Of a DNA stretch of 64,000 nt, positions 32,031-41,611 are shown one piece after another; the first letter of the stretch is position 1, and each line of letters begins with the position of its first letter. Made by a program: the position numbers and the translations under genes. This DNA comes from an uncultured Pseudoflavonifractor sp. (GTDB lineage Bacteria; Bacillota; Clostridia; Oscillospirales; Oscillospiraceae), in assembly GCA_947651395.1 (NCBI GenBank), contig CANSYW010000004.1, positions 58,048 to 122,047 of the forward strand, in the 5' to 3' direction. The notes beneath the pieces were generated by a model that was given only the letters and a program-made list of their open reading frames with translations, was not told the DNA's origin and did not search any database.

Positions 32031-32053
32031 GCGCGTGTTGGGGCGATTTTTTC

Positions 32054-32082
32054 TTTACAAAAAGCCGCCTATTGGATATAAT
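32054..32082 (+). promoter_or_regulatory. prfB promoter
   Basis: TTTACA (32054-32059), 17-base spacer, perfect TATAAT (32077-32082), 50 bases before the prfB start. Confidence 0.85.
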
Positions 32083-32131
32083 AGGGAGGCTGAAATTCAA
32101 ACGGATATTACTGGAAATGTGAGTGTGAGCT

Positions 32132-33253
32132 ATGCTTCAATTTGACGAATACAAGGTGCGGCTCAATAACCTGAAACCCGCGCTGGACGACCTCAGCCAG
32201 GCCCTTGATCTGGAGGCGGCCCGGCGGGAGCTGGAGATGCTGGAATCGGAGAGCGCCTCTGAGGGTTTTTGGGACAACCTGGAGAAGTCCCAGAAGGCCA
32301 CGAGGCGGATGAACACCCTCCGGGGCAAGCTGGAAAGCCAGAAGAAGCGGGAGGGGGAGTGGGACGACCTGCTCACCCTGTGCGAGATGGGCAACGAGAT
32401 GGAGGACGAGTCCCTTCTGCCTGAGCTGGAGGAGGGCTATGCCCGGCTGGAGGAGGAGATGGAGGAGGCCAGGCTGTCCACCCTGCTCACCGGGGAGTAT
32501 GACAGCTCCAACGTGATCCTCACCATCCATCCCGGCGCCGGCGGTACTGAGGCCCAGGACTGGGCCCAGATGCTCTACCGGATGTACACCCGCTGGACGG
32601 AGCGGAAGGGCTTCACCTATAAGATCATGGACTATCAGGAGGCGGACGAGGCGGGGATCAAGTCGGCCACCATTATGATTGAGGGGGAGAATGCCTACGG
32701 CTACCTCCGGGGGGAGCATGGCGTCCACCGTCTGGTGCGGGTGTCCCCCTTTGACGCCAACGCCCGGCGCCAGACCTCCTTTGCCTCGGTGGAGGTAATG
32801 CCCGACCTGCCTGAGGACGTGGACATTGAGATCCGTGAGGAGGACTATGAGATGCAGGTCTACCGGGCCAGCGGCGCCGGCGGCCAGCACATCAACAAGA
32901 CCTCCTCCGCCGTGCGGCTGATCCACAAGGCCACGGGCATCGTGGTGGCCTCCCAGCAGGAGCGCAGCCAGTTCCAGAACAAGGACAACTGTCTGAAGAT
33001 GCTCCGGGCCAAGCTGGTGGAGCTCCAGATGCAGGAGAAGGCGGAGAAGATCTCCGATCTGAAGGGCGTGCAGTTGAAGATCGAGTGGGGCAGCCAGATC
33101 CGCTCCTATGTGTTCATGCCCTATCAGATGGTGAAGGATCTGCGCACCAACTTCGAGACCAGCAACATCGACTCCGTGATGGACGGAAACCTGGACGGCT
33201 TTATCAACGCCTATTTGAAATGCGCCGCCACGGGCAACTGGGCGACCAAATAA
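32132..33253 (+). CDS. prfB: Peptide chain release factor 2
   Basis: A 373-residue RF2, which reads UGA and UAA stop codons and triggers peptide release. The N-terminal coiled coil leads to domain 2, with the RF2 anticodon-like SPF motif at about residue 205 (VSPFDANARRQTS), then the catalytic GGQ in SGAGGQHINKTSSAV at about 250. The frame is continuous from start to stop. Many bacteria, including most Firmicutes, regulate prfB by a programmed +1 frameshift at an early UGA; no such site is present here. A terminator follows within 12 bases. Confidence 0.97.
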   Translation: MLQFDEYKVRLNNLKPALDDLSQALDLEAARRELEMLESESASEGFWDNLEKSQKATRRMNTLRGKLESQKKREGEWDDLLTLCEMGNEMEDESLLPELEEGYARLEEEMEEARLSTLLTGEYDSSNVILTIHPGAGGTEAQDWAQMLYRMYTRWTERKGFTYKIMDYQEADEAGIKSATIMIEGENAYGYLRGEHGVHRLVRVSPFDANARRQTSFASVEVMPDLPEDVDIEIREEDYEMQVYRASGAGGQHINKTSSAVRLIHKATGIVVASQQERSQFQNKDNCLKMLRAKLVELQMQEKAEKISDLKGVQLKIEWGSQIRSYVFMPYQMVKDLRTNFETSNIDSVMDGNLDGFINAYLKCAATGNWATK

Positions 33254-33263
33254 TAAAAGAACG

Positions 33264-33295
33264 AAAAAGACCGGCCCAGGCGGGCCGGTCTTTTT
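33264..33295 (+). terminator. prfB terminator
   Basis: Perfect 14-bp stem AAAAAGACCGGCCC with its complement, ending in TTTTT. The remaining 150 bases to eno contain a further long imperfect hairpin around GAGCC-TGC-GGCTC (33360-33395), probably the eno 3' structure. Confidence 0.93.
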
Positions 33296-33446
33296 CTATA
33301 CAGAGGCTGTCAAGTTACGCAGGAGGATGGACGCCTCGGGCCCAACTCCTCCGACTACGCAAAATTTCTTTGAGCCTGCGGCTCATCAAAATTTCGCTTC
33401 GCTCTGTCGTTGCGCCCTCGGCATCCCCCTGCTCCACTCTTCTTTC

Positions 33447-34790
<1,344 letters not shown>

Positions 34791-34799
34791 TCAACTATC

Positions 34800-36326
34800 T
34801 TACGCTTCGATGAGGGTCTCCCCCGTCATCTCCCGGGGCTTTTGCAGGCCCATCAGATCCAGCATGGTGGGGGCGATGTCGCACAGCTTGCCGTCCCGGA
34901 GCTTCACGTCGGCGCCCACGATATAGAAGGGCACCAGGTTGGTGGTGTGGGCGGTGTAGGGGGTGGAGCCGTCGTCCTCCAGCATCCGGTCGGCATTGCC
35001 GTGATCGGCGGTGATCAGGGCCACGCCGCCCATCTTCTGGGTGGCCTCCACCACCTGGCCCACACACTCGTCCACCGTCTCCACCGCCAGACGGGCGGCC
35101 TCGTAGACGCCGGTGTGGCCCACCATGTCGCAGTTGGCGAAGTTGAGAATGATCACGTCATACTCGCCGCTCTCAATGCGCTTGACGGCCTCGGCGGCCA
35201 CTTCCCGGGCGGACATATCGGGCTTCATGTCATAGGTGGGGACCTCCTTGGGGGAGGGGATGAGGCATCGATCCTCACCGGGGAAGACGGTCTCCACGCC
35301 GCCGTTGAAGAAGAAGGTGACATGGGCGTACTTCTCCGTCTCGGCAATGCGCAGCTGGGTCAGGCCCAGCTGGGAGATATACTCGCCGAAAATGTTCTGC
35401 AGGCTCTCCTTGGGGAAGGCCACCTCCACATTGGGCATGGAGGCGTCGTAGGAGGTGGTGCAGACAAAGTTGACCCGGAAAAAGCCGTTTTTCCGGTCGA
35501 AGCCCTGGAAATCGGGATCCACAAAGGTGCGGGTGATCTCCCGGGCCCGGTCGGGGCGGAAATTCATGAAGATGATGGAGTCTCCCTCAAAGATCCGGGC
35601 GTTTTCGGCGGTGACCACGGGAAGGATGAACTCGTCGGTGACGTCAGCGTCGTAGCTCGCCTGCATGGCGCCCACCGGGTCGCCGATGAAGCGCTCGGTG
35701 CTCTCGCCGTAGACCATGGCGGCATAGGCCTTCTCCACCCGGTCCCAGTTGGTGTCCCGATCCATGGCGTAATAGCGGCCGGAGATGGTGGCGATCTGGG
35801 CGCCATAGGCATCGCAGGTCTCTTTCATCTGCGCCACAAAGTCCTTGCCCGAGGTGGGGGGGACGTCACGGCCATCCATAAAGCAGTGGACAAAGATCCT
35901 GGGGCAGCCCAGGTCGTGGGCCATTTTCACGGCGGCCTGAATGTGGGTGATGTGGCTGTGGACGCCGCCGTCCGACATCAGGCCGAAAATGTGGACGGCC
36001 TTACCAGCGGCCTTGGCGGCAAGCATGGCGTCCTTGTAGGCCTTGTTCTCAAAGAAAGCTCCGTCCTCAATGGCCTTGGTGATCTTGGGCAGGTCCTGGA
36101 AGACCACCCGGCCCGCGCCGATGTTGGTGTGGCCCACCTCGGAGTTGCCCATCTGGCCTTCGGGGAGGCCTACGTCCAGGCCGGAGGCGGAGAGTTTACA
36201 GCCGGGGCATTCCTCAAAGACCTTACCCAGAAAGGGCTTACGGGCGTTGGCGACGGCGTTGCCCGCGGTCTCATCCCGGAGGCCGAAGCCGTCCATGATG
36301 ATGAGGGTAGTAGGTGTTTTACTCAT
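34800..36326 (-). CDS. gpmI: 2,3-bisphosphoglycerate-independent phosphoglycerate mutase
   Basis: A 508-residue manganese-dependent phosphoglycerate mutase of the alkaline phosphatase superfamily. The ATG at 36326 starts the canonical MSKTPTTLIIMDGFGLRD, with GAGGTC upstream; the longer frame is not coding. The catalytic serine lies in EGQMGNSEVGHTNIGAGR (about residue 62), and metal ligands appear in FANCDMVGHTG and LITADHGNAD. It interconverts 3- and 2-phosphoglycerate between Pgk and Eno. A stem-forming inverted repeat lies in its upstream gap. Confidence 0.97.
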   Translation of the reverse strand: MSKTPTTLIIMDGFGLRDETAGNAVANARKPFLGKVFEECPGCKLSASGLDVGLPEGQMGNSEVGHTNIGAGRVVFQDLPKITKAIEDGAFFENKAYKDAMLAAKAAGKAVHIFGLMSDGGVHSHITHIQAAVKMAHDLGCPRIFVHCFMDGRDVPPTSGKDFVAQMKETCDAYGAQIATISGRYYAMDRDTNWDRVEKAYAAMVYGESTERFIGDPVGAMQASYDADVTDEFILPVVTAENARIFEGDSIIFMNFRPDRAREITRTFVDPDFQGFDRKNGFFRVNFVCTTSYDASMPNVEVAFPKESLQNIFGEYISQLGLTQLRIAETEKYAHVTFFFNGGVETVFPGEDRCLIPSPKEVPTYDMKPDMSAREVAAEAVKRIESGEYDVIILNFANCDMVGHTGVYEAARLAVETVDECVGQVVEATQKMGGVALITADHGNADRMLEDDGSTPYTAHTTNLVPFYIVGADVKLRDGKLCDIAPTMLDLMGLQKPREMTGETLIEA

Positions 36327-36351
36327 AATGACCTCGATTCTGTCACGCTGC

Positions 36352-36462
36352 AAACAGGTCAGGACACTCGGTCGCCTTCCCTCCGACTCGGGCTGGTCTC
36401 CGGGCCGTTTGCGGCCCTGCGCTCGCCCTCGCTCCGATCCAGGCTTCCTCACTGACCTGTTT
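36352..36462. repeat. Long-range inverted repeat in the tpiA-gpmI gap
   Basis: A perfect 11-base inverted repeat (AAACAGGTCAG at 36352-36362 and CTGACCTGTTT at 36452-36462) brackets about 90 bases with an inner GGGCCG-TTTG-CGGCCC hairpin (36402-36417). It fills nearly the whole gap between the two genes and could fold into a branched intercistronic RNA affecting processing or readthrough. A small non-autonomous mobile element is an alternative. Confidence 0.5.
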
Positions 36463-36472
36463 TCCGCGCTTC

Positions 36473-37246
36473 TTAGTCTTGATTGGCGGCGTTGACGATC
36501 TCCACGAACTGGTCGGCCTTCAGGCTGGCGCCGCCGATAAGGCCGCCGTCAATGTCGGGCTGGGCCAAAAGCTCGTGGGCGTTCTTGGGATTCATGGAGC
36601 CGCCGTACTGGACGGTGACGGAGCGGGCCACCCGGGCTCCGTAGAGCTTGCGGATGATGGTGCGGATAAACTGGCAGACCTCCTGGGCCTCTGCGGCGGT
36701 GGCGGTCTTCCCGGTGCCGATGGCCCAAATGGGCTCATAGGCAAAGACCACATGGCGCATCTTCTCGGCGCTGACGCCGGAGAGGGCGCACTTGACCTGA
36801 TAGGCGATGAGATCCAGGGTCACACCCAGCTCCCGCTGCTCCAGGCTCTCGCCCACGCAAATGATGGGACGAAGACCGGCCTCCAGCGCCGCCTTAACCT
36901 TCTTGTTGACGGTGAAGTCGGTCTCGTTGTAGTACTGGCGGCGCTCCGAGTGGCCGATGACCACATACTTGACACCCAGCTCCTTGAGCATTTCGGGGGA
37001 GACCTCGCCGGTATAGGCGCCGGAGGACTCATAGTGGCAGTTCTCGGCGGCGATGGAGACCCGGCTGTCCTTAAACAGGCGGGTGGCGGCCTGGAGGTTG
37101 ACAAAGGGGGCGCACAGGACCACCTCACACCACTTGGGCCGGCCCAGCAGAGGCTTCAGTTCATCGGCAAAGGCCCGGGTCTCGCTGAGGGTCTTATTCA
37201 TCTTCCAGTTACCGGCGATGATGGTTTTGCGATAACGACGATTCAT
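36473..37246 (-). CDS. tpiA: Triosephosphate isomerase
   Basis: A 257-residue TIM-barrel enzyme interconverting dihydroxyacetone phosphate and glyceraldehyde 3-phosphate. GNWKMNKT near residue 11, the electrophile His in VIGHSERRQYYNE, the catalytic Glu in FAYEPIWAIGTGKTAT and the phosphate-binding YGGSMNPKNAHEL and GGLIGGASL are all intact. AGGAGAG precedes the ATG. Confidence 0.98.
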   Translation of the reverse strand: MNRRYRKTIIAGNWKMNKTLSETRAFADELKPLLGRPKWCEVVLCAPFVNLQAATRLFKDSRVSIAAENCHYESSGAYTGEVSPEMLKELGVKYVVIGHSERRQYYNETDFTVNKKVKAALEAGLRPIICVGESLEQRELGVTLDLIAYQVKCALSGVSAEKMRHVVFAYEPIWAIGTGKTATAAEAQEVCQFIRTIIRKLYGARVARSVTVQYGGSMNPKNAHELLAQPDIDGGLIGGASLKADQFVEIVNAANQD

Positions 37247-37339
37247 GCTTTTCTCTCCTAAACGTGAAGTGTATTATACGATCGGAAGAAATCCTGCTTT
37301 GTGGGGGAGGGACAAGCTCTTCCCCCACAGTTCTTTCGC

Positions 37340-38620
37340 TCAGGCATCCAGCAGGCAGGCAACGCCGGGGAGATCTTTTCCTTCCATGAATTCCAGGCTG
37401 GCACCGCCGCCGGTGCTGATGTGGGTCATCTTGTCGGCGTAGCCCAGCTGCTGCACCGCCGCGGCGGAGTCGCCGCCGCCGATGATGGTGATGGCGCCGG
37501 TCTCACTGAGGGCCTGGGCCACCGCCTTGGTGCCGGCGGCGAACTGCTCGAACTCAAAGACACCCATGGGGCCGTTCCAGATGACGGTGCCGGCGTCCTT
37601 CACCGCGTCGCAGTAAAGCTTCACGGTCTCAGGGCCGATGTCCAGGCCCTGCCAGCCGTCGGGAATGGCTCCGGCCTTTACCACCTGGCTGTTGGCGTCG
37701 GGGGCGAATTTGTCGGCGATGACGGTGTCTACGGGCAGCAGCAGCTTAACGCCCTTGGCCCCGGCCTTCTGGATCATCTCCTTGGAGTAGTCCATCCAGT
37801 CGCTCTCCAGCAGGGAGTCACCCACCTTGCCGCCCTGGGCGGCGGAGAAGGTGTAGGCCATGCCGCCGCCGATGATAATGGTGTCGGCGATCTCCAGCAG
37901 GTTGTTGATGACGCCGATCTTGGAGGAGACCTTGCTCCCGCCCAGGATGGCCACCAGAGGCCGCTTGGGATCGGCCAGAGCGCCGCCGATGAAGTCCAGC
38001 TCCTTTTGAATAAGGAAGCCGCTGACGGCGGGGAGATACTGAGCCACACCGGCGGTGGAGGCGTGGGCGCGGTGGACGGCGCCGAAGGCGTCGGAGACGT
38101 ACAGGCCGTCCTTGCCAGTCAGATCGGCCAGGGCCTTGGCGGTGGCGGAGTCGTTCTTGGTCTCTCCCACCTCAAAGCGGGTGTTCTGGAGGAGCATGAT
38201 CTCTCCCGGTTTCAGTCCGGCGGCCTTGGCGGCGGCGTCGGGGCCCACCACATCGTCGGCCAGAATTACCGGCTTGCCCAGCAGCTCGCTCAGACGGGCC
38301 GCCACAGGCTCCATACGCAGTTCATTCAGGGACTTTTCCCACTTCTCCCGGGTAAGGGAGGCGGGATCCTTGCCCTTCTCGGCCTGCTTTTTGACCCACT
38401 TGTCAAAGTCGGCCACCGGCTTGCCCAGGTGGGAGCAGGCGATAACGGCGGCTCCACCCTCCAGCAGGTACTGAATGGTGGGCAGGGCGGCGCGGATACG
38501 CTTGTCATCGGTGATGACACCGCTGCCGTCTTTGGCCAGGGGGACGTTAAAGTCACAGCGCAGCAGGACCTTTTTGCCCTTTACATCTACATCTTTGACG
38601 GTTTTCTTGTTGTAATTCAT
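37340..38620 (-). CDS. pgk: Phosphoglycerate kinase
   Basis: A 426-residue phosphoglycerate kinase, making ATP from 1,3-bisphosphoglycerate. The N-terminal substrate site [14 protein letters not shown], the SHLGKPV segment, the hinge/nucleotide region [15 protein letters not shown] and the C-terminal [12 protein letters not shown] are present. It is about 25-30 residues longer than the common bacterial form, with an insertion around [31 protein letters not shown] precedes the ATG. No gap gene is in the window. Confidence 0.97.
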   Translation of the reverse strand: MNYNKKTVKDVDVKGKKVLLRCDFNVPLAKDGSGVITDDKRIRAALPTIQYLLEGGAAVIACSHLGKPVADFDKWVKKQAEKGKDPASLTREKWEKSLNELRMEPVAARLSELLGKPVILADDVVGPDAAAKAAGLKPGEIMLLQNTRFEVGETKNDSATAKALADLTGKDGLYVSDAFGAVHRAHASTAGVAQYLPAVSGFLIQKELDFIGGALADPKRPLVAILGGSKVSSKIGVINNLLEIADTIIIGGGMAYTFSAAQGGKVGDSLLESDWMDYSKEMIQKAGAKGVKLLLPVDTVIADKFAPDANSQVVKAGAIPDGWQGLDIGPETVKLYCDAVKDAGTVIWNGPMGVFEFEQFAAGTKAVAQALSETGAITIIGGGDSAAAVQQLGYADKMTHISTGGGASLEFMEGKDLPGVACLLDA

Positions 38621-38638
38621 GGAATATTGCCCTCCTTT

Positions 38639-39157
38639 TCAAATTGTCGCGTCGGATGGGGGTTGAGCCATCTCCCCCGCGGGGCTCAGACCAGGGAACC
38701 CGGTTTGCCGCAGGGCCTCGTAGGCCAGAACGGCCACCGAGTTGGAGAGGTTCAGGCATCTTGCGTCTGAACGGATGGGAATGCGGATACAGCGCTGGGT
38801 GTGGGTATAGCGGAAGGACTCGGGCAGGCCGGTGGTCTCCTTACCGAAGAAGAGCCAGCATCCGTCCCGAAAGACCACATCCGGGTCCACATAGCTCCTG
38901 GGGGCTTTGGCGGTGGCCAGCCAGATGTCCTCCGGGCACTCTGAGGCAAAGAGGGCGTCCAGACTGGGCCAGACATGAAGGTCTACCAGATGCCAATAGT
39001 CCAGTCCCGCCCGCTTGACGGCCTTGTCGCTGATGTCAAAGCCCAGAGGCTCCACCAGATGGAGCCGGATGCCGGTGGCCGCGCAGGTGCGGGCCACGTT
39101 GCCTGTGTTGGGCGGGATCTCAGGCTCTACCAAAACGATATTGAGCGTGATCCTCAC
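38639..39157 (-). CDS. trmL: tRNA (cytidine(34)-2'-O)-methyltransferase
   Basis: A SpoU/TrmD-superfamily (SPOUT) methyltransferase of the TrmL type, which 2'-O-methylates the wobble base of certain leucine tRNAs. Family motifs: VEPEIPPNTGNVARTCAATG at the N-terminus, FGKETTGLPES in the middle, and RIPIRSDARCLNLSNSVAV forming the SAM-binding knot. Length is near 170. The annotated GTG at 39157 sits almost on top of its GGGAGG site; the in-frame ACG at 39148 is eight bases from that site and would give the usual family N-terminus. It lies 18 bases before pgk and is probably in the same operon. Confidence 0.93.
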   Translation of the reverse strand: MRITLNIVLVEPEIPPNTGNVARTCAATGIRLHLVEPLGFDISDKAVKRAGLDYWHLVDLHVWPSLDALFASECPEDIWLATAKAPRSYVDPDVVFRDGCWLFFGKETTGLPESFRYTHTQRCIRIPIRSDARCLNLSNSVAVLAYEALRQTGFPGLSPAGEMAQPPSDATI

Positions 39158-39401
39158 CTCCCTTAAAAACCAGCATCAGGTATTGTACCCCATTCGGAAA
39201 CTGATTTCAACTAAAATCAGGAGAAAATCATAAAAACTGGGCAGTTTTATGAAAATGTGGAAAAAGTTGAGAAAGTTTTTTCCTTTTTTTCTTTTTGGAA
39301 CAGGGTGGTTTTTTTCTTGTCCGGGTTGTGATACAATAGCCTGGATCAGGCGGGGCGCCTGGGGCGCCGTGCCAAAGAACAGGAAGGGAGCCGGAAGAAC
39401 G

Positions 39402-40193
39402 ATGGAGAAAAAGCGGCTTGTCATTAAGGTGGGGACCTCCACCCTCCTGCGGGAGGGGGGCGGAGTGAATCTGCGGGAGATGGACGCTCTGGCCAGAGTG
39501 CTCTCCGATCTGAAGAATATGGGTCACCAGGTGATCCTGGTCTCCTCGGGGGCCATCGGAGTGGGGGCTGTGAAGCTGGGGATGAGGGAACGGCCCGGGG
39601 AGCTGCGCTTCAAGCAGGCGGCCGCCGCCGTGGGCCAGTGCGAGCTGATGCACCTCTACGACAAGTTTTTCGGCGAGTACGGCCAGAGTGTGGCCCAGAT
39701 CCTGCTCACCGACGAGGATGTGGATCACCCGGCCCGGGCCGAACACCTTTCGGGCACCTTTGAGGCGCTTTTGGAGCTGGGGTGTATCCCGGTGGTGAAT
39801 GAAAACGACTCGGTCTCCGCCGCGGAGATCGAGACCGGGCAGAAGAAGGTGTTGGGTGACAACGACACCCTTTCCGCCATCGTGGCGGGACTCTGCGGAG
39901 CCGATCTGCTGGTGCTGCTCAGCGACATCGACGGCCTCTATGACGCCGATCCCCGGAAGGATCCGGGCGCCAGGCTCATTCCCCGGGTCACCGCCATCAC
40001 CCCGGAGGTGGAGGCTCTGGCAGGAGGGGGCGGGACCCGGTGGGGCACCGGCGGGATGTACACCAAGCTCACCGCCGCTCGCCGTGCCATGGCCCACAAC
40101 ATTGACATGGTCATCGCCAATTCGAACAGGCTGGACGCTCTCTATGACATCGTGGAAGGAAAGCCGGTGGGCACCTGTTTTTCCGCAAAGTAA
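39402..40193 (+). CDS. proB: Glutamate 5-kinase
   Basis: A 263-residue amino-acid-kinase-fold enzyme catalysing the first step of proline synthesis. The ATG at 39402 begins MEKKRLVIKVGTSTL; an upstream extension in the same frame is hydrophobic noise. The glycine-rich VSSGAIGVG, the glutamate-site NENDSVS and the GDNDTLSAIVA segment are present, as is GTGGMYTKLTAA. It lacks the C-terminal PUA domain of the E. coli enzyme, the short form common in Firmicutes. A -10-like TACAAT occurs upstream near 39332. proA follows directly. Confidence 0.96.
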   Translation: MEKKRLVIKVGTSTLLREGGGVNLREMDALARVLSDLKNMGHQVILVSSGAIGVGAVKLGMRERPGELRFKQAAAAVGQCELMHLYDKFFGEYGQSVAQILLTDEDVDHPARAEHLSGTFEALLELGCIPVVNENDSVSAAEIETGQKKVLGDNDTLSAIVAGLCGADLLVLLSDIDGLYDADPRKDPGARLIPRVTAITPEVEALAGGGGTRWGTGGMYTKLTAARRAMAHNIDMVIANSNRLDALYDIVEGKPVGTCFSAK

Positions 40194-40220
40194 TACATAC
40201 TTTAATGTAAAAGTGAGTTG

Positions 40221-41474
40221 ATGAGTATGACAGCATTGGAGATCCAGGGGGCGGCGGCACGAAGGGCCGCCCGGCAGCTGGCCGTGGCAGGTGAGGAGAG
40301 AAAAAACGCCGCGCTCACCGCCATTGCCGACGCCCTGACGGAGCGGAGCGGGCAGTGGCTGGAGGCCAACGCCCGGGATCTGGAGGCCGCCCGGGCCAGT
40401 GGGATGAGCCCCGCTCTTCTGGACCGGCTGGCCCTGAATGAGAGTCGGATCACCGGCATCGCCCAGGGGGTGCGTCAGGTGGCTGCCCTCCCCGATCCCG
40501 TGGGCCAGGTGGTGAAGACCGTTCTGCGACCCAATGGGTTGAGGCTGGAGCAGCGCAGGGTGCCCCTTGGGGTGGTGGGGATCATCTACGAGGCCCGACC
40601 CAACGTCACCGTGGACGCCGCCGTGTTGTGCCTGAAGTCAGGCAACGCGGTGCTTCTCCGGGGGGGCAAGGAGGCCTTTCACTCCAATAAGGCGGCGGTG
40701 GCTATTCTGCGGGAGGCCCTGAAGTCGGTGGGTCTGCCCGGGGACTGTGTGGCTCTGGTGGAGGATACCAGCCGGGAAAGCGCCGGTGAGATGATGGCGC
40801 TGACGGAGTATCTGGATGTGCTGATTCCCAGAGGCGGACCGGGGCTCATCCGCTCGGTGGCGGCCAATGCCCGTGTGCCCGTTATCCGCACCGGGGAAGG
40901 GGTCTGTCATATCTATGTTCACGCCGCCGCCGATCTGGATATGGCGGCCCGCATCCTCTATAACGCCAAATGTTCCCGGCCCTCGGTGTGCAATGCCGCC
41001 GAGTGTGTGCTGGTGGATCAGGCGGTGGCGGAGGAGTTTCTGCCTCTGGCCTGGACATACTTGAAGGAGAAGGATGTGACCCTCCACGCCGACGACCGGG
41101 CCAGAGAGATCCTCCCCTGGGCCCTTCCCGCCGGGGCGGAGGACTGGGACAGGGAGTACGGGGATTATCAGCTGGCGGTGAAGGTGGTCTCGGGCCCCGA
41201 GGAGGCGGCGGAGTTCATTGACCGACACGGCACCGGCCACTCGGAGGCCATCATCACCGGGGACGATCCCACGGCCCGGTGGTTCCTGGATCGGATAGAC
41301 GCCGCGGCGGTGTATGTGAACGCCTCCACCCGGTTTACAGACGGCTTTGAGTTTGGGCTGGGGGCAGAGATCGGCATCTCCACCCAAAAGCTTCATGCCC
41401 GCGGCCCTATGGGTCTGGAGGAGCTGACCTCCACAAAATACGCCGTCTACGGCTCCGGACAGATAAGAGAGTAA
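40221..41474 (+). CDS. proA: Gamma-glutamyl phosphate reductase
   Basis: A roughly 417-residue aldehyde-dehydrogenase-fold enzyme that reduces gamma-glutamyl phosphate to the semialdehyde using NADPH. The signature VPLGVVGIIYEARPNVTVDA (about residue 115), the cysteine-containing NAAECVLVDQ region and the C-terminal FTDGFEFGLGAEIGISTQ are intact. The start is ambiguous between ATGs at 40221 and 40227, both weakly preceded by AGTGAG. It is 27 bases after proB. Completion of proline synthesis by ProC is not encoded here. Confidence 0.96.
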   Translation: MSMTALEIQGAAARRAARQLAVAGEERKNAALTAIADALTERSGQWLEANARDLEAARASGMSPALLDRLALNESRITGIAQGVRQVAALPDPVGQVVKTVLRPNGLRLEQRRVPLGVVGIIYEARPNVTVDAAVLCLKSGNAVLLRGGKEAFHSNKAAVAILREALKSVGLPGDCVALVEDTSRESAGEMMALTEYLDVLIPRGGPGLIRSVAANARVPVIRTGEGVCHIYVHAAADLDMAARILYNAKCSRPSVCNAAECVLVDQAVAEEFLPLAWTYLKEKDVTLHADDRAREILPWALPAGAEDWDREYGDYQLAVKVVSGPEEAAEFIDRHGTGHSEAIITGDDPTARWFLDRIDAAAVYVNASTRFTDGFEFGLGAEIGISTQKLHARGPMGLEELTSTKYAVYGSGQIRE

Positions 41475-41524
41475 TTTTCTTTACAAAATTTAGGTTTTTT
41501 CCTGTTTTTCTTTGTCCTGACCTA

Positions 41525-41553
41525 TTGTATTTTTGTCATCGTTTTGTTACAAT
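41525..41553 (+). promoter_or_regulatory. Promoter of the surface 5'-nucleotidase gene
   Basis: TTGTAT (41525-41530), 17-base spacer and TACAAT (41548-41553), 58 bases before the ATG. It lies in a sharply AT-rich gap after proA. Confidence 0.8.
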
Positions 41554-41611
41554 TATGACTGCAAGGAAATTCTGTGTCCGAAAATATTTTGAAGAAAAGG
41601 TGGAATGTCCC

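Noticed and set aside
32132..32260. Programmed frameshift site in prfB
   Set aside because: The reading frame is continuous through the region where the UGA normally occurs.
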